A stretch of 64,000 bases of DNA from the NCBI GenBank assembly GCA_028285755.1, contig JANQOQ010000014.1, forward strand, positions 434,001-498,000, read 5' to 3'. Under the pieces are notes generated by a model. The model was not told the DNA's origin, did no database searches, and saw only the letters and a list, made by a program, of their open reading frames with translations. Below are positions 47,137-56,362 of this stretch, in pieces. The translations under genes were made by a program, and so were the position numbers. This DNA comes from Puniceicoccaceae bacterium (lineage in GTDB: Bacteria > Verrucomicrobiota > Verrucomicrobiia > Opitutales > JAFGAQ01). Position 1 is the stretch's first letter, and every line of letters starts with the position of its first letter.

Positions 47137-48398
47137 TTCGAGCTTTGCAAATCTTTAGATAACTGCTGCATCGTTTCGGTTTGCCGCCGCTTTACAAATT
47201 CGAGGGCTTCTACTGCACGTTGGCGAGATTTTTTGGGGTTACTTGCCATATCCAGAACTGTTTGCGGTAGTTGTGCCCATTGCTCCTCATCGTCCATATC
47301 AAATAGCCAATCTTTGAGCCCGATATCTTCCCACATATAACCCTTGGTGGTTTGTTCATCCCAGCGGCATACGATCGCAGGAATCCCATGACCAATACAC
47401 ATTATAGGTGAGTGCATTTCGTTGCCAAATAAGCCTGCACTGCGGATGTACGTGCTGATCGCCTCACCTGTCAGCCAGTAATCGGGCTTCCAAACGACTT
47501 TCTTTTGGATTTTTGCCGGCAGCTTATCATAGATCATTTCTTTACCCAGTTGCATTTGGGTGCGGTCTTCCGGGCAGATTAAGACCTTCATATCCAGATT
47601 TTCTACAACTTGTGTGATTGCTTCACGGTGGGGCGCATGGTCTTGTTCTTTCATTTCCATATTCCGCGCAAGCCTCAGGGGATCAGGTTCTCTCCCGAAG
47701 ACGGACCAAAAGGGAGTATAACGATATCTGGGTATGCAGCATAGAAAACGACCTTCCTTTAGCATATTTTTGTGAAGGAAACGTTCGGCAGCCTCCTCAT
47801 CTTTAAGGTCACAGGCGAATGCGGCATCCGGTCCAAATTCGATCACCGGGCTGGTGCATCCCAGGTCCTTTGCCAACGCCAGTGATTTTGAATCTCTGAA
47901 GTAAACAAATGCAGCCTTACTCAATATCGAGATCGTTTTTGCCAAACTTTCGGGCGATTCTGGTACGGCTTTCCATGAGTTCTTTCGCGAGAAGCTAATC
48001 CCATATACCCCAAAAGGTTTACCGGTCGATTCATGCCATTGAATTACGTGGTTTTGGGCAGATAAAGTAGCGCTGGATCCATGAATGAGAAAATCGCAGA
48101 TTCTAAATGCGTCATTGATTTCGCTCTGCGTTTGTACGATTTTTAATTTAGGAAAACGGCGCATTAATAGCTGATCTACGCCGCTATCTACTCTGCTCGG
48201 CCATAAGTATACTTCTACTTCGGGCAGATATTTTTCCAGCAGAGTCAAAAGGCCCGGAGTATGTGCGATATCGCCGATATTCAGGGTTTGCCAGGCAGAC
48301 CTTAGCAGTATGCGCTTTTTTTGAGCTGGATTCGCACGAATCGCGGAGAGCCCGCCCAGTGCGAGCGTAAGTTGGGAAATAAAGTGCCTTCTGTTCAT
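47133..48398 (-). CDS. Exported polysaccharide pyruvyl transferase-like protein (Tat leader)
   Basis: A 421-residue protein. The leader '[19 protein letters not shown]' has the twin-arginine motif RRHFIS, and the usual longer frame from 48422 adds only eight residues before it. The mature part has '[22 protein letters not shown]', '[10 protein letters not shown]' and '[11 protein letters not shown]', typical of the PS_pyruv_trans fold (PF04230). Pyruvyl transferases normally work inside the cell; a Tat leader is unusual and suggests a periplasmic role in handling sugars or a sugar-binding variant. It is 10 bp upstream, in the minus direction, of nothing else, following the sulfatase gene. Confidence 0.7.
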   Translation of the reverse strand: MNRRHFISQLTLALGGLSAIRANPAQKKRILLRSAWQTLNIGDIAHTPGLLTLLEKYLPEVEVYLWPSRVDSGVDQLLMRRFPKLKIVQTQSEINDAFRICDFLIHGSSATLSAQNHVIQWHESTGKPFGVYGISFSRKNSWKAVPESPESLAKTISILSKAAFVYFRDSKSLALAKDLGCTSPVIEFGPDAAFACDLKDEEAAERFLHKNMLKEGRFLCCIPRYRYTPFWSVFGREPDPLRLARNMEMKEQDHAPHREAITQVVENLDMKVLICPEDRTQMQLGKEMIYDKLPAKIQKKVVWKPDYWLTGEAISTYIRSAGLFGNEMHSPIMCIGHGIPAIVCRWDEQTTKGYMWEDIGLKDWLFDMDDEEQWAQLPQTVLDMASNPKKSRQRAVEALEFVKRRQTETMQQLSKDLQSSN

Positions 48399-48432
48399 CG
48401 GTGTGTGTAATTTCTTAGACACACCAACCCTA

Positions 48433-49950
48433 CTATTTATTTAAACTGAATTGTCCGGGTGGCCCTTCCATCAAGTAATGAAGCATCTCTGCTCTTACTG
48501 CGTTGTATTTTGGATTCTCAACCACATTGCGCGTCTCATAGGGGTCTTCCTCATAATCGTAAAGTTCCGCAGCAACCTCTTCTCCGGTCATGCCGAGGCC
48601 TATCCGCCAGGATACATAGCGATAACGCTGTGTACGCACAGCATGTCCATAGATCTCTACGCGTTCTCCATCGATTGTGCGACCCCGTCGGAAGATATGG
48701 TAGGCGGCATCCTTCACTGAAGATTTTTTGCCCTTGAGTATTGGCACCAGGCTCGTGCCATCTTGGACTTTTAAGGGAGGTGCTCCGCAGAGCTCCAGAA
48801 GCGTTGGCAGGATATCCACACTCTCCACAAGCGAATCGTTTTCACCCTTATACTCACTGAGCCAGGGGACTTTGATCATCATCGGGGAGCGCGCTGCGAT
48901 TTCAAAATTTGAGTGTTTGCTCCATTGTCCGGAATCACCCAAGTGAAAGCCGTGGTCGCTCCAGAGCACAACGATGGTATTCTTTTCAAGCCCCAAGCGT
49001 TTCAGCTGATCGAGCACCTTGCCGATCTGGGCGTCCACATAGGAGGTGGCTGCTCGATATGCGTGTAATAAGTGGCGCGCGGTGCGATCATCTATCTGCT
49101 CACCCATGATGAGTTCCGGGTAGTCTCCGTAATCATAACTAAAAAAGTTGGGGTGGCGGTTAAAAGCGATTTCCGGCATGTTAGTGGGAAGATTGGGATT
49201 TTTCGCAAGTTCCATATCCTCTTCTTTATAGAGATCCCAATATTTCTTGGGTGCGCAAAAGGGTAGGTGAGGCTTCACAAACCCCACGGCCATCATAAAC
49301 GGTTGCTCCTCCTTAGCTACCCGCTTCAGCTCCTTAACCGCTCGCTCGGCAATCTTTCCATCCACATAGCCGGTGTCGGGAACGTCAGCCATCTCAGTGA
49401 TCGGGCGTAAGTCGCGCAGGTCTTCCGGGCGTATGCCCTCTGCCCGTTTGCGGGAAAACTCCATAACCCCTTTTTGTGATTCCGGATGGGCATAGGTAAA
49501 TTTTTTACTGGGAGCCCAAATGACATCAAATTGGTCGGTGCGCGGTTCTGCGATGGTATGGTAGTGCCATATTTTTCCCAAAGCCAGCGTGTGGTAACCG
49601 GCAGCCTTAAAGGTGTTTCCCCAGGATTGCGCGCCTTCGATTTTTTCCCACATGGAGGGACCATAATTTTGTCCCGTGCGTTCAGATCGCAAACTCGTCA
49701 GTAACGCTACCCGTGAAGGAATACACACTGCATATTGCACGTAGTGGTGGTTAAATTGAATGCCCTCACTGGCCAACCGGTCCATATTCGGTGTAATCGC
49801 AGGAGCTCCGTAGCTGGCGATTTCGGGGCGAAGATCGTCGACGGCAATGAAAAGCACATTCGGTTTATCAGCAAATGTCTGGGTGAAGATGAATTGCAAA
49901 AAATAAAGTGCCAGGGTGATTCGTGTGAAGAGGTAGAATATTTTGCGCAT
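48433..49950 (-). CDS. Secreted sulfatase (iduronate-2-sulfatase-like)
   Basis: A 505-residue sulfatase with signal peptide ('[18 protein letters not shown]' then 'AD'). The frame opens at 50082, but ATG 49950 is chosen because it places the leader at the N-terminus. Metal motif '[12 protein letters not shown]', 'TPNMDRLA' and the canonical C-x-P-S-R formylglycine motif with Cys76 ('[13 protein letters not shown]') are intact. The distal '[13 protein letters not shown]' block is also normal, in contrast to the upstream sulfatase at 6623 with Gln for Pro. It is followed on the same strand by the Tat-exported pyruvyl transferase-like gene. Confidence 0.93.
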   Translation of the reverse strand: MRKIFYLFTRITLALYFLQFIFTQTFADKPNVLFIAVDDLRPEIASYGAPAITPNMDRLASEGIQFNHHYVQYAVCIPSRVALLTSLRSERTGQNYGPSMWEKIEGAQSWGNTFKAAGYHTLALGKIWHYHTIAEPRTDQFDVIWAPSKKFTYAHPESQKGVMEFSRKRAEGIRPEDLRDLRPITEMADVPDTGYVDGKIAERAVKELKRVAKEEQPFMMAVGFVKPHLPFCAPKKYWDLYKEEDMELAKNPNLPTNMPEIAFNRHPNFFSYDYGDYPELIMGEQIDDRTARHLLHAYRAATSYVDAQIGKVLDQLKRLGLEKNTIVVLWSDHGFHLGDSGQWSKHSNFEIAARSPMMIKVPWLSEYKGENDSLVESVDILPTLLELCGAPPLKVQDGTSLVPILKGKKSSVKDAAYHIFRRGRTIDGERVEIYGHAVRTQRYRYVSWRIGLGMTGEEVAAELYDYEEDPYETRNVVENPKYNAVRAEMLHYLMEGPPGQFSLNK

Positions 49951-50048
49951 TTGAGTGTCTATATAGGTTAAAGGGTATCGTTGAGTTGCTATTCTTAAGA
50001 CAGTTTGCCAGCCTATTACCTGTAAACAAAATTTTGATTCAGGAGAGT

Positions 50049-51035
50049 ATGCTACCGTGGTTACAGAATAATCAATTTCCACTGTATCTGGCGCCTATGG
50101 CCCGATATACGGATACGGTGTATCGGCAGCTCTGTAAGCGCGAAGGTGCGGATGTTGTGGTCACTGAGTTTGTAATGGCGGAGTCTGTCCTTGCGGATGA
50201 GCCCCAGGTCTGGGAAAATCTCCACTACACCGAAGATCAGAGGCCGATCGGTATGCAGATTTTCGGCTCCAATCCAAAGACCATGGCAGAAGCGGCCCAG
50301 TTGCTTGAGCATCGCCTGAAACCTGACTTTATTGACCTGAATTTTGGTTGTCCGGCTGAGAAGGTGACCTGCCAGGATGCCGGTGCATCCCTCCTCAAAA
50401 ACCCATCCAAACTGATTGATATTGTAGAAAGTGTTGTAGATGCAGTTCCCGGTACACCCGTTACTGCAAAAATAAGATTGGGATGGGATGATCAGAATAT
50501 CGTAGCCATGGATATTGCCCGGGAGCTTCAAAATTGCCGAGTCGGTGCACTCACCATTCATGGCAGGACGAAGGTGCAGGGATATTCCGGGGAAGGCCGT
50601 TGGGAAATCATCCGCGAAATTGCAGAGCGTGTAGAATTACCCATTATCGGTAATGGTAATGTCAAAAATTCCCGGATGGTGAAAGATATTCGGGATAACA
50701 CCGCAATCGCAGGCGTGATGATTGGCCGTGCCGCCTTGGGCTATCCCTGGATCTTTAATGAAATCAAGCAACACCTTGAAACCGGGACGCAGCCTCCTCC
50801 CCCGGATATCGAAACCCGTTGGAATACCATCGTTGCCTATGCGGAATTACTTTCTGCACGTCCCGCGAGGCAACATCACACTGAGCAAATTAAGTGGATG
50901 CGCCCCCGATTAATAAAACTTACCAAGGATATGAGAGGGAGTAAAAAGTTACGCCACGATTTGCAGAATATCACTTATCTGCATCAATTAAGAGAGGTTG
51001 CGGCGGATCAAATGAAAAAGGAATTGACCGCGTAA
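50049..51035 (+). CDS. dus: tRNA-dihydrouridine synthase
   Basis: Flavoenzyme that reduces uridine to dihydrouridine in tRNA D-loops. 'LYLAPMARYTDTVYRQLC', 'VTEFVMAE', 'IDLNFGCPAEKVTCQDAGASLLKNP' (parts) with the catalytic Cys, 'TAKIRLGWDD' and 'LTIHGRTKVQGYSG' are the Dus signatures, followed by 'IIGNGNVKN' and 'GVMIGRAALGYPWIF'. ATG 50049 follows an AGGAGAG box by 2 bp and is preferred over the longer frame from 49986. DusB-like from overall motif order. It is divergent from the sulfatase with a 98-bp spacer. Confidence 0.92.
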   Translation: MLPWLQNNQFPLYLAPMARYTDTVYRQLCKREGADVVVTEFVMAESVLADEPQVWENLHYTEDQRPIGMQIFGSNPKTMAEAAQLLEHRLKPDFIDLNFGCPAEKVTCQDAGASLLKNPSKLIDIVESVVDAVPGTPVTAKIRLGWDDQNIVAMDIARELQNCRVGALTIHGRTKVQGYSGEGRWEIIREIAERVELPIIGNGNVKNSRMVKDIRDNTAIAGVMIGRAALGYPWIFNEIKQHLETGTQPPPPDIETRWNTIVAYAELLSARPARQHHTEQIKWMRPRLIKLTKDMRGSKKLRHDLQNITYLHQLREVAADQMKKELTA

Positions 51036-51058
51036 CCGGACTATCACTTACCTATAAG

Positions 51059-52138
51059 ATGCCTCCATTATTAATACCAAGAAATCTCATATATTTCCTC
51101 ATTGGGTTCACCTCGCTATATCCACTATTTGCAGACAATCACCCGTTTTGGGAGTATGAAATTGTACATTCTGAGCTGCCGTTCCAGTTAAATGAATATG
51201 CAGCGAGCCAGGGGATTTCATTTAACCCCAATATGGGTTTTTTGCAACGTGAAGACCTGGCTGCCGGGGATGAAATCAGTGTCCATATTGCGTATTCTGA
51301 AAACAGAAAATTACGCCATTGGCTATTGAATCTGGAATGGCTTGGTAATACTGAAAATATAGACCCGGATGCGGCTGCATCGGTGGTGCTCTATGCGAGT
51401 ACGGGAGATGTTTTTGAATTTGATTCGGAAATCGCGGAGATGGTCACACGTATTGTAGGTCCCTATGAACAAAATGGCAGACGAGCAAAGCTACATGATG
51501 ACATCAAGGATCAAAATACTCAGGTGCCTCTCGATTATTTAACCGTAGGCTTTGATAACCTGGGCCAATTGACCACCACATTACGTGAGCAGGGGTTTTT
51601 TGAAAAAGGGGCTACCAATCTGGGCTTGGGTATCCGGGGCAGACCTTACCCAGAGTCTGTGATCGAAAAATCAAGCGCAACGGCCCGGGAGATGGGGGTG
51701 TTGCCCATTCATATCAAGAGCTTCGCAGGCTTCGGGCTGAGTATGCAGACTTTCTTTCGCATTCTTAGCCAAATGCCGGTTCTGGAAGATTTAGTAAGGG
51801 ATATGGTAGGGTTTCGCACCATGCTATCGATACTCGGGGGACAGGCCATGAATTTAATGCAAGGAGGACCTGTTCTTAACTTTGCGAACCAAAGTCAGGG
51901 AGTTATCGCCTATAATGCCGAATTCTGGGGGCTTGAGCCAGATATGCCCTGCTACCGCATACCGGTTATACTCAATATCAACGGTAATCCGACTTTGTGG
52001 ATCACACTGTATGTGACGACTCCCCGGGCTCCGTTTAAAATTACGGCAGGGGTAGTGGGTTTGGTAGCGACCCCGCCGAAAGCAGATGCGGATAAGCGCT
52101 TGATCGCGCGTGTGGTGGGAACCGGCAAGAGTAGTTAA
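51059..52138 (+). CDS. Exported protein of unknown function
   Basis: A 359-residue protein with a signal peptide ('NLIYFLIGFTSLYPLFAD', residues 9-26). No domain that I recognise. The mature part is mixed alpha/beta with 'LLNLEWLGNTENIDPDAAASVVLYASTGDVFEF' (parts) and a Gly-rich stretch 'GGQAMNLMQGGPVLNFANQSQG' (parts); a C-terminal 'VILNINGNPTLWITLYVTTPRAPFKITAGVVGLVA' (parts) looks like paired beta strands. It is 23 bp after dus and 62 bp before the metal-binding protein gene, but the palindrome in between suggests that the metal genes have their own promoter. Confidence 0.75.
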   Translation: MPPLLIPRNLIYFLIGFTSLYPLFADNHPFWEYEIVHSELPFQLNEYAASQGISFNPNMGFLQREDLAAGDEISVHIAYSENRKLRHWLLNLEWLGNTENIDPDAAASVVLYASTGDVFEFDSEIAEMVTRIVGPYEQNGRRAKLHDDIKDQNTQVPLDYLTVGFDNLGQLTTTLREQGFFEKGATNLGLGIRGRPYPESVIEKSSATAREMGVLPIHIKSFAGFGLSMQTFFRILSQMPVLEDLVRDMVGFRTMLSILGGQAMNLMQGGPVLNFANQSQGVIAYNAEFWGLEPDMPCYRIPVILNINGNPTLWITLYVTTPRAPFKITAGVVGLVATPPKADADKRLIARVVGTGKSS

Positions 52139-52150
52139 TTGAAATAACAG

Positions 52151-52176
52151 TTGACTAATGTAGCTCATGCTACATC
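52151..52176 (+). promoter_or_regulatory. Palindromic operator candidate in the metal-transport promoter
   Basis: A perfect 7-bp dyad, ATGTAGC-TCAT-GCTACAT (52158-52175), lies directly after a TTGACT box (52151-52156) and ends 25 bp before the binding-protein ATG. The symmetry extends outward with purine/pyrimidine matches. Its placement across the promoter spacer fits a repressor of the DtxR/MntR kind. A single half-site, TGATGTAGC, recurs at 59042-59050 in front of the His-rich receptor gene. Confidence 0.5.
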
Positions 52177-52200
52177 AATGGCCTTAACGTTTGGGTAGCT

Positions 52201-53205
52201 ATGAAATGTTTTAGGCTTCAATATACTTTTGTGAAGGTCGTCGCTTTGGCAGCCATTCTTTTTGCCAATAGCTCTTGTAAGCAGGAAACGACTGGTGAAT
52301 ACCACGAGTTTCACACTCAGGGCCATGTGGAGGTTGTAGCAACGGTTGGTATGATTGCCGATATCGTGCGTGAAGTAGGAGGTGCCCATGCCAATGTGTC
52401 GGCTCTCATTGGGGAAGGGGTAGACCCCCATCTCTATAAACCCACCCGCGATGATGTGATCAAACTGCAGCGGGCAGATATGGTATTTTACAATGGCCTG
52501 TTTCTAGAAGGCAAAATGGGCGATATACTCGTGCAACTCGCCCGAACCGGAAAACCGGTCTATGCAGTTACGGAAGCGATTCTTGGAGATGCCGAGTATG
52601 TATTGGTAAATGACTCGGAGCATTTTGATCCCCACGTTTGGATGGATGTGCGGGGCTGGATAAAGGCAACGGAAGTCGTCGTAGATGCGTTGGTCACGTT
52701 TGATGCAATGCATCGGGAACTGTTTGAAGCACAGGGGGCAGCTTATATTGAGAAGCTGAAGACACTCGACGAATATACGAAAACGGTAATGAAAACGATC
52801 CCTGAGTATCAGCGCATTCTCGTAACCGCACACGATGCATTTAACTATATGGGGCGTGCGTATGGGTTGGAGGTCCTCGGTATTCAGGGAATCAGCACCG
52901 AATCGGAAGCGGGGGTTAAGGATATAGAGAATCTGGTCGATCTTATGGTTGAACGCCAAATACCCGCTGTATTTGTAGAAACCTCGGTAGCCGATAAAAA
53001 TGTGAAAGCGTTGATAGAAGGAGCCAGTGCCAAGGGGCATGATGTGATCATCGGGGGTGAGTTGTTTTCGGATGCGATGGGACCCTCCGGTTCCTATGAG
53101 GGTACATACATCGGCATGATCGACCATAACGTCTCGGTGATTGCACGGGCTTTGGGTGGTGAGGCCCCTGCCGGGGGATTTCAGGGAAGATTAAATCTCG
53201 AATAA
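52201..53205 (+). CDS. Metal ABC transporter binding lipoprotein, manganese-type
   Basis: Cluster A-I solute-binding protein of a Mn/Fe/Zn ABC transporter. N-terminal lipoprotein leader with Cys26 ('LFANSSCKQ'). Putative metal ligands are His77 in 'GVDPHLYKP', His145 in 'HFDPHVWMD', Glu234 in 'ISTESEAG' and Asp308 in 'GMIDHNV'. The Glu at the third position matches PsaA/MntC-type manganese proteins rather than ZnuA-type zinc proteins, which have a His. A long His-rich loop as in ZnuA is absent; only a short HxxxHxxxH cluster follows the Cys. First gene of a four-gene transporter operon. Confidence 0.9.
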   Translation: MKCFRLQYTFVKVVALAAILFANSSCKQETTGEYHEFHTQGHVEVVATVGMIADIVREVGGAHANVSALIGEGVDPHLYKPTRDDVIKLQRADMVFYNGLFLEGKMGDILVQLARTGKPVYAVTEAILGDAEYVLVNDSEHFDPHVWMDVRGWIKATEVVVDALVTFDAMHRELFEAQGAAYIEKLKTLDEYTKTVMKTIPEYQRILVTAHDAFNYMGRAYGLEVLGIQGISTESEAGVKDIENLVDLMVERQIPAVFVETSVADKNVKALIEGASAKGHDVIIGGELFSDAMGPSGSYEGTYIGMIDHNVSVIARALGGEAPAGGFQGRLNLE

Positions 53206-53215
53206 GGAACAGAGG

Positions 53216-54016
53216 ATGCAAGCGAATTTAGAGAATCGACCCATCGCCACGCATGAAGCAAGCTACCCTTTGGCCATTCATGATCTGACGGTTGCCTATT
53301 CGCGTAAGCCGGTGATCTGGGACATCGATCTGGATATCCCTGAAGGTAAACTGGTGGGGGTAATCGGGCCCAATGGTGCCGGTAAGAGTACTTTACTGAA
53401 AGCGTGCCTGGATCTGGTTCCCAAAGCATCCGGGGATGTGCGTATCTATGGGCAAATCTACCGTAAGAATCGTAATTTGGTAGGTTATGTGCCCCAGCGC
53501 GAATCCGTGGATTGGGATTTTCCGATTAGTGCATTGGATGTTGTGACGATGGGCCTTTATGGCAATATTGGCTGGTTAAAGCCCGTGCGTAGTCAGCATA
53601 AGGCGATTGCGCTGGATGCGCTGGATCGTGTGGGGGTCGCTCAGTTGGCGGATCGCCAGATCAGCCAGTTGTCCGGTGGTCAGCAGCAGCGAGTATTCAT
53701 TGCCCGTGCGTTGGCCCAGCAGGCGCAACTCTATTTCATGGACGAACCATTTGCAGCTGTGGATGCTGCCACGGAACGTGCAGTTGTGGAGCTCTTGCAG
53801 GATTTACGTAATCAGGGAAAAACCTGTGTGGTGGTGCATCATGATCTCTCGACCGTAACCCAATACTTTGACTGGGTTATCCTTTTGAATATGCGGGTCG
53901 TAGCCGCAGGGCCTACACAGACGGTGTTTACTCAGGAGAATTTGCACAAGACTTACGGGGGTAAACTCACGCTCCTGGTTGAAGCGAGTGAGGCTCTCAA
54001 GAATTTGGGAAAATGA
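53216..54016 (+). CDS. Metal ABC transporter ATP-binding protein
   Basis: Cytoplasmic ATPase of the manganese/zinc uptake system. Walker A 'GPNGAGKST', Q-loop 'YVPQRESVDWDFP', signature 'LSGGQQQRVFIARAL', Walker B 'LYFMDEPFAAVD' and 'VVHHDLS' are complete. The 'ESVDWDFPISALDVVTMGLYG' stretch is characteristic of the TroB/MntB/ZnuC group. It starts 10 bp after the binding-protein gene and overlaps the first permease by 4 bp (ATGA). Confidence 0.96.
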   Translation: MQANLENRPIATHEASYPLAIHDLTVAYSRKPVIWDIDLDIPEGKLVGVIGPNGAGKSTLLKACLDLVPKASGDVRIYGQIYRKNRNLVGYVPQRESVDWDFPISALDVVTMGLYGNIGWLKPVRSQHKAIALDALDRVGVAQLADRQISQLSGGQQQRVFIARALAQQAQLYFMDEPFAAVDAATERAVVELLQDLRNQGKTCVVVHHDLSTVTQYFDWVILLNMRVVAAGPTQTVFTQENLHKTYGGKLTLLVEASEALKNLGK

Positions 54017-55404
54017 TCCCCGCATTGGGCAATTTCATTACTGAGTGGGCGGGTTGGCCTGAGGCACTCGATGTATTGCTTTTGCAAAATTACAACACGA
54101 GGCTCGTAGTGCTCAGCACCACTTTGCTGGGGATCGCCTCTGGAATTATAGGGAGTTTTCTATTGCTGCGAAAGCGCTCGCTGATGGGGGATGCGCTCTC
54201 TCATGCATGTTTGCCGGGTATCGGGCTGGCATTTATAATTCTGGTGGCCTTCGGGGGTGAAGGAAAGTACCTGCCCGGCTTGTTGCTGGGTGCGTTGGTT
54301 ACCGGTTTGTTGGGCGTGGGCATGGTCATTGCCGTGCGCAATACCACTCGACTTAAGGATGATGCGGCAATGGGGGTGGTGCTGAGTGTCTTTTTCGGGC
54401 TGGGTATCGCCATCATGGGTTTGCTCCAGAAAATGCCGGGTGCCAGTGCAGCTGGGCTGGAGCATTTCATCTATGGCAAGGCAGCTTCGATGGTATTGAG
54501 CGATTTTGGGTTCATTCTAACGATCACCGTTATTGTGATCGCCGTGAGTATGCTCTTTCTGAAAGAATTTGTCTTGCTCTGCTTTGATGATAGCTTTGCG
54601 GCGACCAGCGGTTGGTCGGTAACCCTGTTGGATATGATTTTGTTGCTGCTTGTGGCGGCAATCACAGTTGTGGGGCTTCAGGCTGTGGGGCTTATTTTGA
54701 TCATTGCCTTTCTCATAACTCCTGCAGCGGCTGCCCGGTTTTGGACGGATGACCTTCGGGGGATGCTCGTCTGGGCCGGAATACTCGGGGGGCTCAGTGG
54801 ATGGATCGGAGCGTCCGTGAGTGCGCTCTTGCCGAATTTGCCTGCGGGTTCGCTCATCGTGTTAGTGGGTTCGGGCTTGTTTTTATTTAGTATGATTTTT
54901 GGAAATGCCCGGGGCATTCTCAAGCGCTATTGGAAACACCTTAAGCTGAAGCGCAAAGTCGGCCGGCAGCACCTTTTGCGGTCGGTTTTTGAAATCATCG
55001 AGGCAGAGTTGCGCGGCGAATCCCGTGAACCCGTGAATATGGCGGTCAGTGTGGATCGCTTGCAAAAGCACCGCACCTGGACTCCCAAGCGGCTGCATCA
55101 TCTGATCAAGGCAGCGAGCAAGGAGGATCACATCGAGAGCTTTGACGCACACACCCTGCGTTTATCGGAGGCGGGTTTTGGAGAAGCGGCACGAACCACG
55201 CGCAACCACCGCTTGTGGGAGCTCTATTTGATCAGTTACGCAGATATCGCGCCGAGCCATGTGGACCGGGATGCGGATTCCGTAGAGCATATATTGAACC
55301 CGGACATGGTGCGGGAGCTCGAAGCCCGGCTCCTGCAAAAGGAATCTTCCCTCGCGATACCGCGCAGCCCTCACCAAATCGAGGAGAAGGGAGTTACCCC
55401 ATGA
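54013..55404 (+). CDS. Metal ABC transporter permease fused to an MntR/DtxR-like regulator domain
   Basis: A 463-residue protein. Residues 1-295 are an ABC-3 family permease (about eight membrane helices; 'LLRKRSLMGDALSHACLPGIGLAF' in parts is the family signature). Residues 300-400 contain a winged-helix-like region ('RTWTPKRLHHLIKAASKEDHIES...LRLSEAGFGEAARTTRNHRLWELYL' in parts), and residues about 399-440 match the DtxR/MntR dimerisation helix. By alignment His399, Glu425 and His426 correspond to MntR His77, Glu102 and His103, and Asp422 to Glu99; the N-terminal MntR ligands are not evident. The fused domain may sense metal at the transporter. It overlaps its neighbours by ATGA at both ends. 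Confidence 0.88.
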   Translation: MIPALGNFITEWAGWPEALDVLLLQNYNTRLVVLSTTLLGIASGIIGSFLLLRKRSLMGDALSHACLPGIGLAFIILVAFGGEGKYLPGLLLGALVTGLLGVGMVIAVRNTTRLKDDAAMGVVLSVFFGLGIAIMGLLQKMPGASAAGLEHFIYGKAASMVLSDFGFILTITVIVIAVSMLFLKEFVLLCFDDSFAATSGWSVTLLDMILLLLVAAITVVGLQAVGLILIIAFLITPAAAARFWTDDLRGMLVWAGILGGLSGWIGASVSALLPNLPAGSLIVLVGSGLFLFSMIFGNARGILKRYWKHLKLKRKVGRQHLLRSVFEIIEAELRGESREPVNMAVSVDRLQKHRTWTPKRLHHLIKAASKEDHIESFDAHTLRLSEAGFGEAARTTRNHRLWELYLISYADIAPSHVDRDADSVEHILNPDMVRELEARLLQKESSLAIPRSPHQIEEKGVTP

Positions 55405-56342
55405 GCTGGTATACGATCGACACGTGGATTGTGATCGTAGGCGTGCTCTGCGCGATCAGCTGCGCGCTACCGGGATGTTACCTGTTACTGCGGCAGATGA
55501 GTATGATGGGGGACGCGATCAGTCACGCGGTATTACCGGGGCTTGCGATTGCATTTATGGTGACTGGGAGTCGTTCAAGTATAGGTATGTTTATCGGCGC
55601 GGCGGTCGTCGGGGTGCTGACGGCTGTATTTACCCAGTGGATCAGCAGCTGGGGTAAGGTGGACCGCGGAGCTTCCATGGGCATAGTCTTTACGACGCTG
55701 TTTGCCTTGGGCTTGTTGTTGATTGTACAGGCTGCGGATCATGTAGATCTCGACCCCGGTTGTGTGCTTTATGGGGCCATTGAGATGACTCCTCTCGATG
55801 TTTTTACCAGCTTTACGGTGGCCGGTGTGGCTATCGATATCCCCCGGGCGGCCATTGTGCTGCTTGGTGTGCTGCTGTTGAATCTGATCATCATACTTGC
55901 CTTTTTCAAAGAGCTGAAAATCGCGGCTTTTGATCCCGAACTTGCCACCTCGCTCGGCATTAACGCACAGTGGATGCACTATCTGCTGATGACCCTCGTG
56001 GCGATTACGACGGTTGCCGCATTTGAAGCGGTCGGCAGTATTATTGTGATTGCGATGCTGATCGTGCCTGCAGCGATTGCTTATTTGCTGACGGATCGAC
56101 TTTGGGTGATGCTCGTAATCAGTGCAGTATTTGCGGCACTCTCTGCGGTGTTGGGGCATGTCTCCGCAATCGGTTTGCCGCATTTATTCGGTATGGAAAG
56201 CACCACGACTTCAGGGATGATGGCTGTGGTGCTCGGTGTGTTTTTTATAATCGTGTGGTTAGTATCCCCGCGCCAGGGGCTTTTACGCAGGCAGATTTTT
56301 GGAAAGACGGTTGCAAGCAAAGAAGATTTGATGCATGAGTAG
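55401..56342 (+). CDS. Metal ABC transporter permease (second)
   Basis: A 313-residue ABC-3 permease with 'CYLLLRQMSMMGDAISHAVLPGLAIAF' (in parts) and about eight membrane helices; the C-terminal tail is short and lacks the regulator domain of its partner. The start ATG 55401 overlaps the previous stop and is preceded by a GGAGAAGGGAG purine run; the longer frame from 55215 lies wholly within the previous gene. Two unequal permeases with one ATPase and one binding protein match the TroABCD/SitABCD layout of manganese/iron transporters. Confidence 0.95.
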   Translation: MSWYTIDTWIVIVGVLCAISCALPGCYLLLRQMSMMGDAISHAVLPGLAIAFMVTGSRSSIGMFIGAAVVGVLTAVFTQWISSWGKVDRGASMGIVFTTLFALGLLLIVQAADHVDLDPGCVLYGAIEMTPLDVFTSFTVAGVAIDIPRAAIVLLGVLLLNLIIILAFFKELKIAAFDPELATSLGINAQWMHYLLMTLVAITTVAAFEAVGSIIVIAMLIVPAAIAYLLTDRLWVMLVISAVFAALSAVLGHVSAIGLPHLFGMESTTTSGMMAVVLGVFFIIVWLVSPRQGLLRRQIFGKTVASKEDLMHE

Positions 56343-56362
56343 TCACAAATACAAGACTCCCT

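Noticed and set aside
55215-55400. N-terminal extension of the second metal permease (frame open from 55215)
   Set aside because: The stretch lies entirely within the first permease gene, is Pro/Arg/Gly-rich and unlike any permease N-terminus. ATG 55401 has a purine-rich site and the usual ATGA overlap.
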